Source: Clavibacter phaseoli (GTDB lineage: Bacteria; Actinomycetota; Actinomycetes; Actinomycetales; Microbacteriaceae). Taken from it: a stretch of 64,000 bases of DNA. The position numbers and the translations under genes were made by a program. Under the pieces are notes generated by a model. It did not search any database, was not told where the DNA came from, and worked only from the letters and a program-made list of their open reading frames with translations. Shown here piece by piece: positions 25,619 to 35,256 of this stretch. The stretch spans positions 1,488,001-1,552,000 of the forward strand of contig NZ_CP040786.1 in the NCBI RefSeq assembly GCF_021922925.1, in the 5' to 3' direction. Positions within the stretch are counted from its first letter, which is position 1; the number at the start of each line of letters is the position of its first letter.

Positions 25619-25754
25619 GGAGGGGATGGGCTCCTATGGGCTCGGTGACATGGGCATCGCCCGCAGGGGTCCTGCGAGCGACCGGCCGAGTCTAGGCGGG
25701 GGCCCGCGGATCGGTCGATTCGCGATCGTCCCTTGCCATCCGCTATGGGGAGGG

Positions 25755-27401
<1,647 letters not shown>

Positions 27402-27769
27402 GCGCTGTCCTCCTCCATCCGCCGTCGGGGGACGCCGTGGACCGAGCCTAGACCGGGCGACGCGCCGAGCCCCCTCCTCCCCGGTCCGCGACGCCGGGCG
27501 GGCCCCGGGCGGATCGTCCGCGGACAGCTGCCGGGCCCTTGAGCCGATGCCGGGCCGGGCTTGCGGGAAAGCTCGGCGGGACTTGCGGATCCCCAGCGGG
27601 TGGCTTGAGGCCGCTCCGTCAGAGTGATGCACGTCGAAGGAAACACCGGACCGACACCGCGAGAGCGCCGCACAGGCGCCGACCGAGGACCGGAGACGAC
27701 CGGCGGGACACCCACCCGACGCCTCCCCATGAGCATGCGCGGCACACCGCGCGAAGAACAGGAATCCCC
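27402..27769. other. 368-bp divergent regulatory gap (kinase/SipW cluster)
   Basis: No gene is visible. The left part holds the kinase ribosome site and G/C-rich sequence. The middle (27534-27621) holds four phased TTG(A/C)G elements, and 27620-27625 a -10-like CAGAGT. The remaining 140 bp would be the 5' leader of the first SipW-cluster gene, ending in AGGA before its ATG. Confidence 0.7.
27534..27625 (+). promoter_or_regulatory. Four direct repeats with exact 22-bp period plus -10-like hexamer
   Basis: TTGAGC (27539), TTGCGG (27561), TTGCGG (27583) and TTGAGG (27605) start exactly 22 bp apart, each preceded by a G/C run ending in C. Eight bp after the last heptamer lies CAGAGT (27620-27625), -10-like. 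Two-helical-turn spacing puts all four on one face of the DNA. SARP-type (OmpR-fold) activators use heptamers with 11- or 22-bp spacing and an 8-bp gap to the -10; LytTR regulators also use 21-22-bp repeats. The regulator is not in the window. Confidence 0.6.
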
Positions 27770-28315
27770 ATGAACAAGATCGTCTCCGGTGCCGTCGCAG
27801 GTGCCGCCGGAATCGTCCTCCTCCTCGGCGGCGCCGGCAGCTTCGCGCTGTGGAACGCCAACGCCACGGTCGCCGCCTCCAGCGTCTCCTCGGGCAACCT
27901 GGCCATCGCCGCCGACACCGCGGGCGTCTGGACCGACATCACCAACGGCGGCAGCAAGGTCATCGACCCGTCGACCTACCGCATCGTCCCCGGCAACGTC
28001 CTCCAGTACACGAGCGCGCTGACCGTGACGGCGACCGGCGACTCGCTCGCCGCGGACCTCACCTACAACCCCGTCTCCATCACCGGCGACTCGGCGCTCA
28101 AGGCGGCCATCACCACGAAGCTCGACGTCACCTCGACCGACGCCAGCATCACCCCCGCCTCCGCCGCGAACACCTTCACGGTCAAGCCGTCGACGTCCGC
28201 CTCCAAGGTCAACGTCGTCCTCACGGTCACCTTCCCCTCCACCGCGACGACCGGCCAGAACGGCTCGCTCTCCTTCGACAAGCTCGCCTTCACGCTCACG
28301 CAGCGCGCGATCTAG
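27770..28315 (+). CDS. SipW-dependent-type signal peptide protein (TasA/camelysin-like), substrate 1
   Basis: Secreted protein of 181 residues. The N-terminus MNKIVSGAVAGAAGIVLLL runs into GGAGSFALWNANATV and then SSGNLAIAAD. This matches the layout of TasA and camelysin precursors (GG-W/F-A-x-F/W-N, then SG-x-L), which are cut by SipW-type peptidases instead of ordinary SPase I. The mature part is Thr/Ser/Ala-rich, without cysteine, and predicted all-beta with repeated T-V-T strands. AGGA lies 6 nt before the ATG. A 12-bp hairpin follows the stop. It is a probable fibre or surface-layer subunit. Confidence 0.82.
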   Translation: MNKIVSGAVAGAAGIVLLLGGAGSFALWNANATVAASSVSSGNLAIAADTAGVWTDITNGGSKVIDPSTYRIVPGNVLQYTSALTVTATGDSLAADLTYNPVSITGDSALKAAITTKLDVTSTDASITPASAANTFTVKPSTSASKVNVVLTVTFPSTATTGQNGSLSFDKLAFTLTQRAI

Positions 28316-28325
28316 TCCCCGGTCT

Positions 28326-28360
28326 CCCCTCCCCGCGGTGACGTCGCCCGCGGGGAGGGG
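28326..28360 (+). terminator. 12-bp hairpin between substrate genes 1 and 2
   Basis: CCCCTCCCCGCG (28326-28337) pairs perfectly with CGCGGGGAGGGG (28349-28360) around an 11-nt loop. It starts 10 bp after the first substrate gene. It may act as a partial terminator or 3' stabiliser, so that gene 1 is made in excess of the downstream genes. Confidence 0.6.
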
Positions 28361-28426
28361 GCTCCATCCCCTCCCCGCACCACCCGCATCACGATCCACC
28401 CGCGACACGAACCGGAGCGACCCGAC

Positions 28427-29062
28427 ATGAGCACGAGGCAGGCACCCGCCCCGCGTCCCGCTCGCGGTCGTCGCTCCACGGCCGCGCGTCCCGTCCACGG
28501 CCGCCGCTCGGCGCAGCCCGCCCAGCGCAGCCCGCTCCGCGCCGCCTGGCTCACCACCGGCCTCCTCACCGCGGTCGTCGTCGCCTCGCTCGCCGCCACC
28601 GGCGGCAGCTACGCCCTCTGGAACGGATCCGCGAGCGCGCAGCCCGCGGGCGTCACGAGCGGGACCAGCGGCCTCGTCGTCACGCAGCAGTCGGCCCTCG
28701 ACTCCTCGCGCCTCCTCCCGGGGCAGGGCGCCATCGGCACCTTCACCGCGAAGAACACGGGGACGGTACCCTTGGACGTGGCCGTATCCGCCCGAGGCAC
28801 CTCATCGAACAGCGCCTTCCTCGGCGAGCTCTCCGTGCGCATCGGGCCGGTCGCCTCCACGTCCGCCTGCGTCTCCGGCGCCACCACGTGGTCCGGACGC
28901 CCCGGTCAGCTCACCACCACGAGCGGCTTCGTCCGCATCCAGCCCGGCGCCTCCGCCGTCGTCTGCTCCGAGGTCGTCCTCGACCAGGACGCGCCGCAGA
29001 GCGTGCAGGGATCCACCGGCCAGCTCACCTTCGCCCTGACCGGCACGCAGGTGAAGCCGTGA
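28427..29062 (+). CDS. SipW-dependent-type signal peptide protein, substrate 2
   Basis: Secreted or membrane-anchored protein of 211 residues. A 37-residue basic, Arg/Pro-rich N-terminus precedes one hydrophobic helix (about 40-58) ending in GGSYALWNGSASA, then GVTSGTSGLVVTQQ. That is the same alternate signal-peptide pattern as the upstream gene. The mature part has KNTGTVPLDVAV, an immunoglobulin-like or DUF11-like strand pattern, and two cysteines (SACVSG, AVVCSE) that could form a disulfide. GGAG precedes the ATG. It overlaps the third gene by GTGA. It could be an accessory or anchoring subunit like TapA; that is inference. Confidence 0.75.
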   Translation: MSTRQAPAPRPARGRRSTAARPVHGRRSAQPAQRSPLRAAWLTTGLLTAVVVASLAATGGSYALWNGSASAQPAGVTSGTSGLVVTQQSALDSSRLLPGQGAIGTFTAKNTGTVPLDVAVSARGTSSNSAFLGELSVRIGPVASTSACVSGATTWSGRPGQLTTTSGFVRIQPGASAVVCSEVVLDQDAPQSVQGSTGQLTFALTGTQVKP

Positions 29063-29955
29063 CGCGCGCCCGTCGCCGCCTGGGCCGCGGCCGCGTCGCG
29101 CTCCTCGTGGGCCTCACCGTCCTCCTCGTCGGCGCGGGCAGCACCGCGGGGTACGCCCTGTGGGGATCCAGCACCACCACCGGCACGTCCGTCCGCGCCG
29201 CGACCGTCGCCGTGACGAGCACGGGCTTCGACCAGCTCGCCGGCGCCGTCAGCTCCAGCAGCCCGAGCCGCACGGCGACGGTCGTCGTCACCAACACCGG
29301 CACCGCCTCGTCGCCCTGGACCGGCACCGTCTCCGCGACCGCCCCCGGCAACGCCGACCAGGCGCTCGCCCGCGGCACGAAGGTCGTCGCCTGGAGCACC
29401 ACCGCGTCGAGCTGCTCGGCCACCTCCTCCGTCGGCTCCGGGTCCGTCTCCGGCACCTGGGCCGCGCCGCCCACCGTCTCCGGCACCCTCGCGGGCGGCG
29501 CGAAGTCGACCTGGTGCGTGCGCACCACCGCGTCGGGCTTCCCCACGAGCGGGTCCGCGACCGTCACGGGCACGCTCGGCGTCGTCCTCGGATCCGGCAG
29601 CTGGACCGGCCGCGCCTCCACCTCCGCCACGCAGACCGCCGCCGGCCCCGCCGTCACGGGCGGCTTCCGCTGCACGCCGACCGACGGCGACTGGTACGTC
29701 ACGCTCGCGTGGGACGTCGAGAACGAGCCGTACTACGGCGTCTTCGTCAACGGCACGCGCATCGCCAAGTCGCAGGGCTACTACGGCCAGGCCACGGTGA
29801 GCGGATCCGAGGTCCCCGCCTCCCTCGCCCCCGACGGGACCGTGCGCGTCACGGTCGACCTCCTCGACTCCTCCGACAGGAGCGTGCGCCAGGTCGCCAG
29901 CGGCACGATCGTCGCCATCAGCCAGAACGGCGCGCGCGGCTTCCGCTGCTCCTGA
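29059..29955 (+). CDS. SipW-dependent-type signal peptide protein, substrate 3
   Basis: Secreted protein of 298 residues. The basic TRARRRLGRGR start and a hydrophobic helix end in AGSTAGYALWGSSTTTG, the third copy of the YALW signal pattern in this operon. Residues 45-195 are Ser/Thr-rich beta sandwich (VVVTNTGTASSPWTGTV). The C-terminal 95 residues form a separate domain framed by GGFRCTPTDGDWYV and a final GFRCS, suggesting a disulfide that closes the domain. The GTG start overlaps gene 2. It may be a tip or adhesive component, but no binding function is shown. Confidence 0.75.
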   Translation: MTRARRRLGRGRVALLVGLTVLLVGAGSTAGYALWGSSTTTGTSVRAATVAVTSTGFDQLAGAVSSSSPSRTATVVVTNTGTASSPWTGTVSATAPGNADQALARGTKVVAWSTTASSCSATSSVGSGSVSGTWAAPPTVSGTLAGGAKSTWCVRTTASGFPTSGSATVTGTLGVVLGSGSWTGRASTSATQTAAGPAVTGGFRCTPTDGDWYVTLAWDVENEPYYGVFVNGTRIAKSQGYYGQATVSGSEVPASLAPDGTVRVTVDLLDSSDRSVRQVASGTIVAISQNGARGFRCS

Positions 29956-29971
29956 CCCCGGACCCCCGCCC

Positions 29972-30769
29972 ATGCCCCGCCTCCTCCCCCGCCTCCGCGC
30001 GCGGCACGCCGACGCCCTCGGCCGTCCCGCGGACGACCTCGCGCCCGTCGAGCTCGAGGCCGGCACCACGCCCCGCGGCGGCGTCGCGCAGCTCGCCCGC
30101 TCGGCGGCCGTGGGCCTCAGCGTCGGGATCCTGCTGCTCGTCATCGCGCTGGCGGGCGTGCTGCTCGTGGTGCCGAAGGTCTCGGGATCCGTGCCGCTGA
30201 CGATCCTCACGCAGTCGATGGAGCCGACCCTCCCGCCCGGCACGCTCATCGTCGTGCGGCCCGTCGACCCGGACGCGCTGGAGGTGGGCGACGTCGCGAC
30301 CTACCAGATCCGCTCGGGCGACCCCGCGGTCATCACGCACCGGATCACCGCCATCGCGTCGGCCTCCGACGGCACGCGCTCCTTCACGTTCAAGGGCGAC
30401 AACAACGCGTCGCCCGACTCGCTGCCCGTGACGCCCGGCCAGATCCAGGGCGAGGTCTGGTACTCGGTGCCGCTCGTCGGCTGGGCCAACCAGGCCGTGA
30501 ACGGGCAGGCCCGCAGCTGGATCATCCCGGCAGCGGCGGTCGCGCTGCTCTGCTACGCGGCGGTCACGATCATCACGGGCGCCGTGCAGACCCGGCGCCG
30601 GCGCGCCGCATCGGCCGCGGCGGACGCCGTGGCGGAGGGCGATCACGTGCACTCCGACGCGATGTCCGAGGGCGTGGCGGAGGCCGCGCGCCAGGACCCC
30701 TCGCACCCGGGCGTCGACGCGGCCCCCGCCGCCGACAGCCCGCGCGCGCGGGGACGCCACCGCGGCTGA
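29972..30769 (+). CDS. sipW: SipW-type (ER/archaeal-type) signal peptidase I
   Basis: Membrane signal peptidase of 265 residues of the S26B (SipW/ER) class. A transmembrane helix (about 46-68) is followed by TQSMEPTLPPGT with the nucleophile Ser82. AVITHRIT places His123 where bacterial SPases have Lys. KGDNN supplies Asp143. GDVATY and VPLVGW are further family blocks. A second helix (about 178-197) and a charged tail of 65 residues follow. It lies 16 bp after three genes whose signal peptides have the SipW-substrate pattern, so it should process them. The weak ribosome site suggests modest expression. Confidence 0.9.
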   Translation: MPRLLPRLRARHADALGRPADDLAPVELEAGTTPRGGVAQLARSAAVGLSVGILLLVIALAGVLLVVPKVSGSVPLTILTQSMEPTLPPGTLIVVRPVDPDALEVGDVATYQIRSGDPAVITHRITAIASASDGTRSFTFKGDNNASPDSLPVTPGQIQGEVWYSVPLVGWANQAVNGQARSWIIPAAAVALLCYAAVTIITGAVQTRRRRAASAAADAVAEGDHVHSDAMSEGVAEAARQDPSHPGVDAAPAADSPRARGRHRG

Positions 30770-30812
30770 TCGCCGACGCGGATCGCGGGCGAACCGCCCC
30801 CACCCACGACGA

Positions 30813-30851
30813 CGGCCCGGTCGCTCCCCCGAGTGGGGAGCGGCCGGGCCG
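30813..30851. terminator. Bidirectional hairpin between sipW and mmsB
   Basis: CGGCCCGG and CGCTCCCC pair with GGGGAGCG and CCGGGCCG around a short loop, with one mismatch (T opposite G). It lies in the 103-bp gap between convergent genes. Confidence 0.65.
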
Positions 30852-30872
30852 AAGGTCCTGCTGCGTCGCGGG

Positions 30873-32081
30873 TCAGCGCCCGGAGCGCCGCTTGCTGTAG
30901 ACGTCGAAGGCGACCGCGAGGAGCAGCACCAGGCCCTTGATGACCTGCTGCCAGGCCGCGTCGACCGACAGGATCGACAGGCCCTGGTTGAGCACGCCCA
31001 TCACGAGGCCGCCGATGACCGCGCCGACGACCGTGCCGACGCCGCCCTGCACCGCCGCGCCGCCGATGAACACCGCGGCGATGGCGTCGAGCTCGAAGCT
31101 CTGGCCGGCCGAGGCCACCGCGGATCCGGCGCGCGCCGTGCTGACGACGCCCGCGAGCCCGGCGAGCAGGCCCATGTTCACGAAGATGAAGAAGTTGACC
31201 CAGCGGGTCTTGACGCCCGACATCATCGCGGCGAACAGGTTGCCGCCCATCGCGTACACGTGCCGGCCGAACACCGTGCGCGTGAGGAGGAACGAGTAGA
31301 GCAGCACGAGCGTCGCCAGGATGATCAGGATGATCGGCGTCCCGCGGTTGTAGGCCAGCAGGTAGCAGAGGTACATGATCGCGAAGACGGCGATGGCGGT
31401 GCGGATCCAGAACGAGATCGCCCGCTCGCGCGGCAGCTCGAGCTTGCGGAGCGTGGCGCGGGTGCGGAGCTGCTGGACCACGAGCGCCAGCGACACGAGC
31501 GCGCCGATCCCGAGCGTGAGCAGGTCGGGCGCGCCCGTCGTCGGCAGGTTGCCCGAGCCGATGGAGTTGAACTCCGCGGGGAGGCCCGAGATCGTGCCGC
31601 CCGTGAGGAGCACGAGCGCGACGCCGCGGAACACGAGCATGCCCGCGAGCGTGACGATGAACGCCGGGATGCCGACGAACGCCACCCAGAAGCCCTGCCA
31701 CGCGCCGATCAGCGCGCCGACCACGAGCGACAGCACGACCGCGGTCCCCCACGGCAGCCCCCACTCGTTCATGCTGAGCGCGGCGACGGCGCCGACCGTC
31801 GCGACGACCGAGCCCACCGACAGGTCGATGTGGCCCGCGATGATCACGATGACCATGCCCATCGCGAGGATCAGCACGTACGCGTTCTGCTGGATGAGGT
31901 TCGCGACGTTGCCCGGGTAGAGCAGCCGCCCCTCGGTGAGGATCTGGAACAGCAGGATGATGACGGCCAGGGCCGCGAGGATCCCGTACTGGCGGAGGTC
32001 GATGCGGCGGCGCTTGCGCGTCTTCACGCCGTCGGGCGCGGGCGCGTTGGGCGATGTGGCCTGCTCGGCGGTGACGGTCAC
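30873..32081 (-). CDS. mmsB: Multiple monosaccharide ABC transporter permease
   Basis: Inner-membrane permease of 402 residues of the ribose/xylose CUT2 class, GguB/MmsB type, with about 11 helices. [20 protein letters not shown] and [29 protein letters not shown] are the conserved CUT2 segments. [20 protein letters not shown] and [29 protein letters not shown] complete the pattern. The extra length between the halves ([20 protein letters not shown]) is typical of the MmsB group. The GTG start overlaps the mmsA stop. It imports pentoses or hexoses with MmsA and ChvE. Confidence 0.93.
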   Translation of the reverse strand: MTVTAEQATSPNAPAPDGVKTRKRRRIDLRQYGILAALAVIILLFQILTEGRLLYPGNVANLIQQNAYVLILAMGMVIVIIAGHIDLSVGSVVATVGAVAALSMNEWGLPWGTAVVLSLVVGALIGAWQGFWVAFVGIPAFIVTLAGMLVFRGVALVLLTGGTISGLPAEFNSIGSGNLPTTGAPDLLTLGIGALVSLALVVQQLRTRATLRKLELPRERAISFWIRTAIAVFAIMYLCYLLAYNRGTPIILIILATLVLLYSFLLTRTVFGRHVYAMGGNLFAAMMSGVKTRWVNFFIFVNMGLLAGLAGVVSTARAGSAVASAGQSFELDAIAAVFIGGAAVQGGVGTVVGAVIGGLVMGVLNQGLSILSVDAAWQQVIKGLVLLLAVAFDVYSKRRSGR

Positions 32082-33622
32082 TGGTCGACTCCTGACTTCC
32101 GGCTGGCGGTCATGTGCCGCATCAGCTCCTCCTGTGTCGCGTCGGCCCGGGAGACCTCCGCGGTGAGCCGCCCCTCGGCGATCGTGTAGATCCGGTCCGA
32201 GAGGCCGATGAGCTCGGGCAGCTCGGAGGAGATGACGATGACCGCCTTCCCCTCGGCCGCGAGCTGGTTGATGATGCTGTAGATCTCGTACTTCGCCCCC
32301 ACGTCGATGCCGCGGGTCGGCTCGTCGAGGATGAGCACGTCGGGACCCGAGTAGATCCACTTGCTGAGGACGACCTTCTGCTGGTTGCCGCCGGACAGCT
32401 TGCCGACCACCCCCGCGACGTCGGGCGTCTTGATGTTCATCTTCTTGCGGTAGTCGTCGGCGACCGCGTACTCGCGGTGGCGGTCGATCACGCCGAGCTT
32501 GACGAGCTTGGAGAGCGCGGCGGCCGAGACGTTCACCGTGATGCTGCCGATGAGGTTGAGCCCGTAGCGCTTCCGGTCCTCGGTCGCGTAGGCGATGCCG
32601 TTCTTGATGGCCTCGCTCACGGTGCGGGTGCGGATCTCCTTGCCGTCCTTGAAGATCCGGCCGGTGATGCCGGTGCCGTAAGAGCGCCCGAAGATGCTCA
32701 TCGCGAGCTCCGTGCGACCCGCGCCCATGAGGCCGGCGAACCCGACGACCTCGCCCGCGCGGACGGTGAACGAGGCGTCGTCGACGACGACGCGGTCGAC
32801 GTCCACCGGGTGGTGCACGGTCCAGCCCTCGACGCGGAGCTTCTCCTCGCCGATGTGCGGATCCCGCGGCGGGAACTGCGCGTCGAGCGGGCGGCCGACC
32901 ATCGCGCGGATGATGCGCGTCTCGATCTCGTCCGAGTCGGTGACGGGGAACGTCTCGATGGTCTTGCCGTCGCGGATGACGGTGACGTCGTCCGCGATGG
33001 CCCGGATCTCGTTGAGCTTGTGGCTGATGATGATGCTCGTGATGCCGTCGTCGCGCAGCAGGCGGATGAGGCCCAGCAGGTGCGCCGAGTCGTCGTCGTT
33101 GAGCGCGGCGGTCGGCTCGTCGAGGATCAGGAGCTTCACCTCCTTGGAGAGCGCCTTCGCGATCTCCACGAGCTGCTGCTTGCCCACGCCGAGCTCGAGC
33201 ACGCGCGTCGCCGGGTTCTCGTCGAGCCCGACGCGCTTCAGCAGCTTGACGGCCTCGAGGTTCGTCTTGTTCCAGTCGATGACGCCGCCGCGCGACATCT
33301 CGTTGCCGAGGAAGATGTTCTCCGCGATGGAGAGGTAGGGGCTGAGCGCGAGCTCCTGGTGGATGATGACCACCCCGTCGCGCTCGCTGTCGTTGATGGA
33401 TCCGTAGCGGACCTCGCGGCCGTCGATCGTGATGGTGCCCTCGTACGAGCCGTGCGGGTACACGCCGCTGAGCACCTTCATCAGCGTCGACTTGCCCGCG
33501 CCGTTCTCGCCGCAGATGGCGTGCACCTCGCCGCGGCGGACGGTGACGTCCACGCCGTCGAGGGCGCGCACGCCCGTGAACTCCTTGACGATGCCGGTCA
33601 TCTGCAGGATGACGTCGTCCAT
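32078..33622 (-). CDS. mmsA: Multiple monosaccharide ABC transporter ATP-binding protein
   Basis: Double-domain CUT2 ATPase of 514 residues. The first domain has Walker [10 protein letters not shown] (38-46), a divergent signature [17 protein letters not shown] and Walker [12 protein letters not shown]. The second has the degenerate Walker [11 protein letters not shown] normal for RbsA/XylG-type proteins, an intact [14 protein letters not shown] and [14 protein letters not shown]. Only one of the two sites is expected to hydrolyse ATP well. AGGAG precedes the ATG. It follows chvE after a 21-bp intercistronic hairpin and overlaps mmsB by 4 bp. Confidence 0.95.
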   Translation of the reverse strand: MDDVILQMTGIVKEFTGVRALDGVDVTVRRGEVHAICGENGAGKSTLMKVLSGVYPHGSYEGTITIDGREVRYGSINDSERDGVVIIHQELALSPYLSIAENIFLGNEMSRGGVIDWNKTNLEAVKLLKRVGLDENPATRVLELGVGKQQLVEIAKALSKEVKLLILDEPTAALNDDDSAHLLGLIRLLRDDGITSIIISHKLNEIRAIADDVTVIRDGKTIETFPVTDSDEIETRIIRAMVGRPLDAQFPPRDPHIGEEKLRVEGWTVHHPVDVDRVVVDDASFTVRAGEVVGFAGLMGAGRTELAMSIFGRSYGTGITGRIFKDGKEIRTRTVSEAIKNGIAYATEDRKRYGLNLIGSITVNVSAAALSKLVKLGVIDRHREYAVADDYRKKMNIKTPDVAGVVGKLSGGNQQKVVLSKWIYSGPDVLILDEPTRGIDVGAKYEIYSIINQLAAEGKAVIVISSELPELIGLSDRIYTIAEGRLTAEVSRADATQEELMRHMTASRKSGVDQ

Positions 33623-33691
33623 TGCTGCTCCTGGTTCCCGTTCGGGTCGGTGGCGCGTGCCGGATCGGCGCGCGCCGGGTGGAGACGGATG

Positions 33692-33738
33692 CGCGGCCGA
33701 CGGGCGCCCGGCGTGGTGCCGGGCGCCCGTCGGCCGCG
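33692..33738 (-). promoter_or_regulatory. 21-bp intercistronic hairpin between chvE and mmsA
   Basis: Arms 33692-33712 and 33718-33738 are perfect 21-bp reverse complements around the loop GTGGT. It starts 7 bp after the chvE stop and ends about 70 bp before mmsA. This position inside an operon matches the stem-loops that stabilise binding-protein mRNA 3' ends and attenuate the transporter genes. Confidence 0.75.
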
Positions 33739-33745
33739 AGTGGGG

Positions 33746-34888
33746 CTACAGGCCGACGTCGGACGCCTTGAGGAAGCCGGAGTCGACGAGCACGGACTGC
33801 ACGTCGTCCTTCACGACCACCTGCGGGTCGAGGAGGAACGACGGGACGACCTTGTTGCCGTTGTCGTACGACTTGGTGTCGTTGACGGTGACCTCGTCGC
33901 CCGCGACGATCTCGCCGATCATCTTCTGGACCTGGTCGCCGAGCGCCCGGGTGTCCTTCCAGACGGTCATGGACTGCTTGTCCGCGAGGATCGCCTGGAC
34001 GTTCGCCTTGTCGGCGTCCTGGCCGGTGATGACGGGCCAGTCGGCGCCGGGCGCGTAGCCGGCGCTGGAGAGCGACGCTTCGATGCCGAGCGCGAGGCTG
34101 TCGTTGGGCGAGAGCACGACCTGGACCTTCTGGCCGCCCGTGTAGAACGACTGCAGGCGGTTGTCCATCTCGGCCTGCGCGTCGTCGGATCCCCAGCCAA
34201 GGATGCCGATGGACTGCCAGTCGGCGCTCGTGGCGGGCGACTTGCCCGAGGGCACGGTGAGCTTGCCGCTCTCGACGTAGGGCTGGAGGACGTCCCACGC
34301 TCCGCCGAAGAAGAAGCCGGCGTTGTTGTCGTCGGGGCTGCCGGCGAAGGGCTCGAGCGTGAAGGGCCCGGCCGCGTTGTCGAGGTCGAGCGTGTCCTTG
34401 ATGAACTCGCCCTGGAGCGTGCCGACCTTGTAGTTGTCGAACGTCGCGTAGTAGTCGACGGCGTCCGTGCCGTTGATGAGGCGGTCGTAGGCGATGACCG
34501 TGACGCCCTGGCTCTTCGCGTCCTCGAGGGCCGGGCCGAGCGTCTTGCCGTCGACGGCCGCGACCACGAGGATCTTGGCGCCGCCCGCGACCTGGTTCTG
34601 GATCTGGCTGATCTGGGCGTCGGTCTTGTTGTCGGCGTACTGGAGGTCGACGGTGCAGTCGTCGCCCTCGAGCTTGGTCTTCAGGCCCTCGCCGTCGTTG
34701 ATCCAGCGCTCGAGGCTGCGCGTAGGCATCGAGATGCCGACGTTGCACTCGGTGCCGCCGGCGGCGTCGCCGCCGTCGCCGGAGCCGGTGTTCGTGGCGC
34801 CCTGGGGCGCGCAGGCGGTCATGCCGACGGCGACGCCGGCGAGGAGGAGGAGGGAGCTGATCTTTCGTGCGTGTCGTCCGGATGCCAT
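33746..34888 (-). CDS. chvE: Multiple monosaccharide ABC transporter substrate-binding protein
   Basis: Exported sugar-binding lipoprotein of 380 residues, ChvE/XylF type. KISSLLLLAGVAVGMTAC is a lipoprotein signal with Cys26 as the likely lipid site (lipobox MTAC, slightly atypical). The mature protein starts VGISMPTRSLERW and has the type-I binding-protein features VIAYDRLINGTDAVDYY and PVITGQDADKANVQAIL, which contact sugar in ChvE. AGAGGA lies about 9 nt before the ATG. It is first in the operon and should be the most abundant subunit. ChvE-like proteins bind xylose, arabinose, galactose or glucose; specificity is not readable here. Confidence 0.94.
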   Translation of the reverse strand: MASGRHARKISSLLLLAGVAVGMTACAPQGATNTGSGDGGDAAGGTECNVGISMPTRSLERWINDGEGLKTKLEGDDCTVDLQYADNKTDAQISQIQNQVAGGAKILVVAAVDGKTLGPALEDAKSQGVTVIAYDRLINGTDAVDYYATFDNYKVGTLQGEFIKDTLDLDNAAGPFTLEPFAGSPDDNNAGFFFGGAWDVLQPYVESGKLTVPSGKSPATSADWQSIGILGWGSDDAQAEMDNRLQSFYTGGQKVQVVLSPNDSLALGIEASLSSAGYAPGADWPVITGQDADKANVQAILADKQSMTVWKDTRALGDQVQKMIGEIVAGDEVTVNDTKSYDNGNKVVPSFLLDPQVVVKDDVQSVLVDSGFLKASDVGL

Positions 34889-35256
34889 GTCGGCGGGTCC
34901 TCTCGGGTGGCCCGTCCGGGTCGTGCGGTGCACCCGGCGGTCGCGTCCTCGCGAAGGCCTGGTGCGCCGACGCGTCCTCGGGTCGGGTGCTGGTGCGGTG
35001 AGTGCTGGTGGTGGTTCGGGTTCGGTGCGGCGCGACCCCCGGCGGAGCGGCCGGGTCGCGGCGTCCGTGCGTTTGTCGTCGGTCAGAACTTATCCATTTC
35101 CGCAGCCGCCGATACGGCATCCGACAGACGTTATCCAAGCGTTACCGGGGTGTCCCTCGGTCGGGGGCGGAGCGGGCGCGCGACGGCCGCGCCGGGGCGT
35201 GATCGCGGATCGGACAGGCGCTCGCGCCCGGTCGGGACGTGGCGTAGACCGGGGTG
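34889..35256. other. 368-bp gap holding the chvE promoter region and leader
   Basis: No gene is seen. Adjacent to chvE is a leader of about 200 nt that is rich in ACC/CAC on the minus strand. Near 35086-35140 the composition becomes AT-rich, with candidate promoter and repeat elements described separately. At the right end TAGACC (35245-35250) lies 6 nt before the lipoprotein ATG and may be its -10. Confidence 0.55.
35086..35138 (-). promoter_or_regulatory. Candidate promoter and repeated element upstream of chvE
   Basis: GAACTTATCC (35086-35095) and GACGTTATCC (35127-35136) are near-identical direct repeats 41 bp apart, in an AT-rich island. On the minus strand TTGGAT (35133-35138) and TATCGG (35109-35114) are 18 bp apart and could be -35 and -10, both weak. 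The repeats may be operators for a sugar regulator. Confidence 0.35.

Noticed and set aside
22577..25648. A plus-strand open frame of 1023 codons across the kinase-like and BCCT genes
   Set aside because: It spans two real minus-strand genes and their spacer; composition is Asp/Glu/His/Arg repeat-like, as expected of an antisense shadow.
27534..27621. CRISPR-like array reading of the 22-bp phased repeats
   Set aside because: The shared part is only 5-6 bp, there are four units, no cas gene is nearby, and the location is a promoter region.
30873..35138. A 1421-codon minus-strand frame read as one protein
   Set aside because: Only its end (from GTG at 32081) is a protein; the rest lies out of frame with mmsA and chvE, which are clear in other frames.
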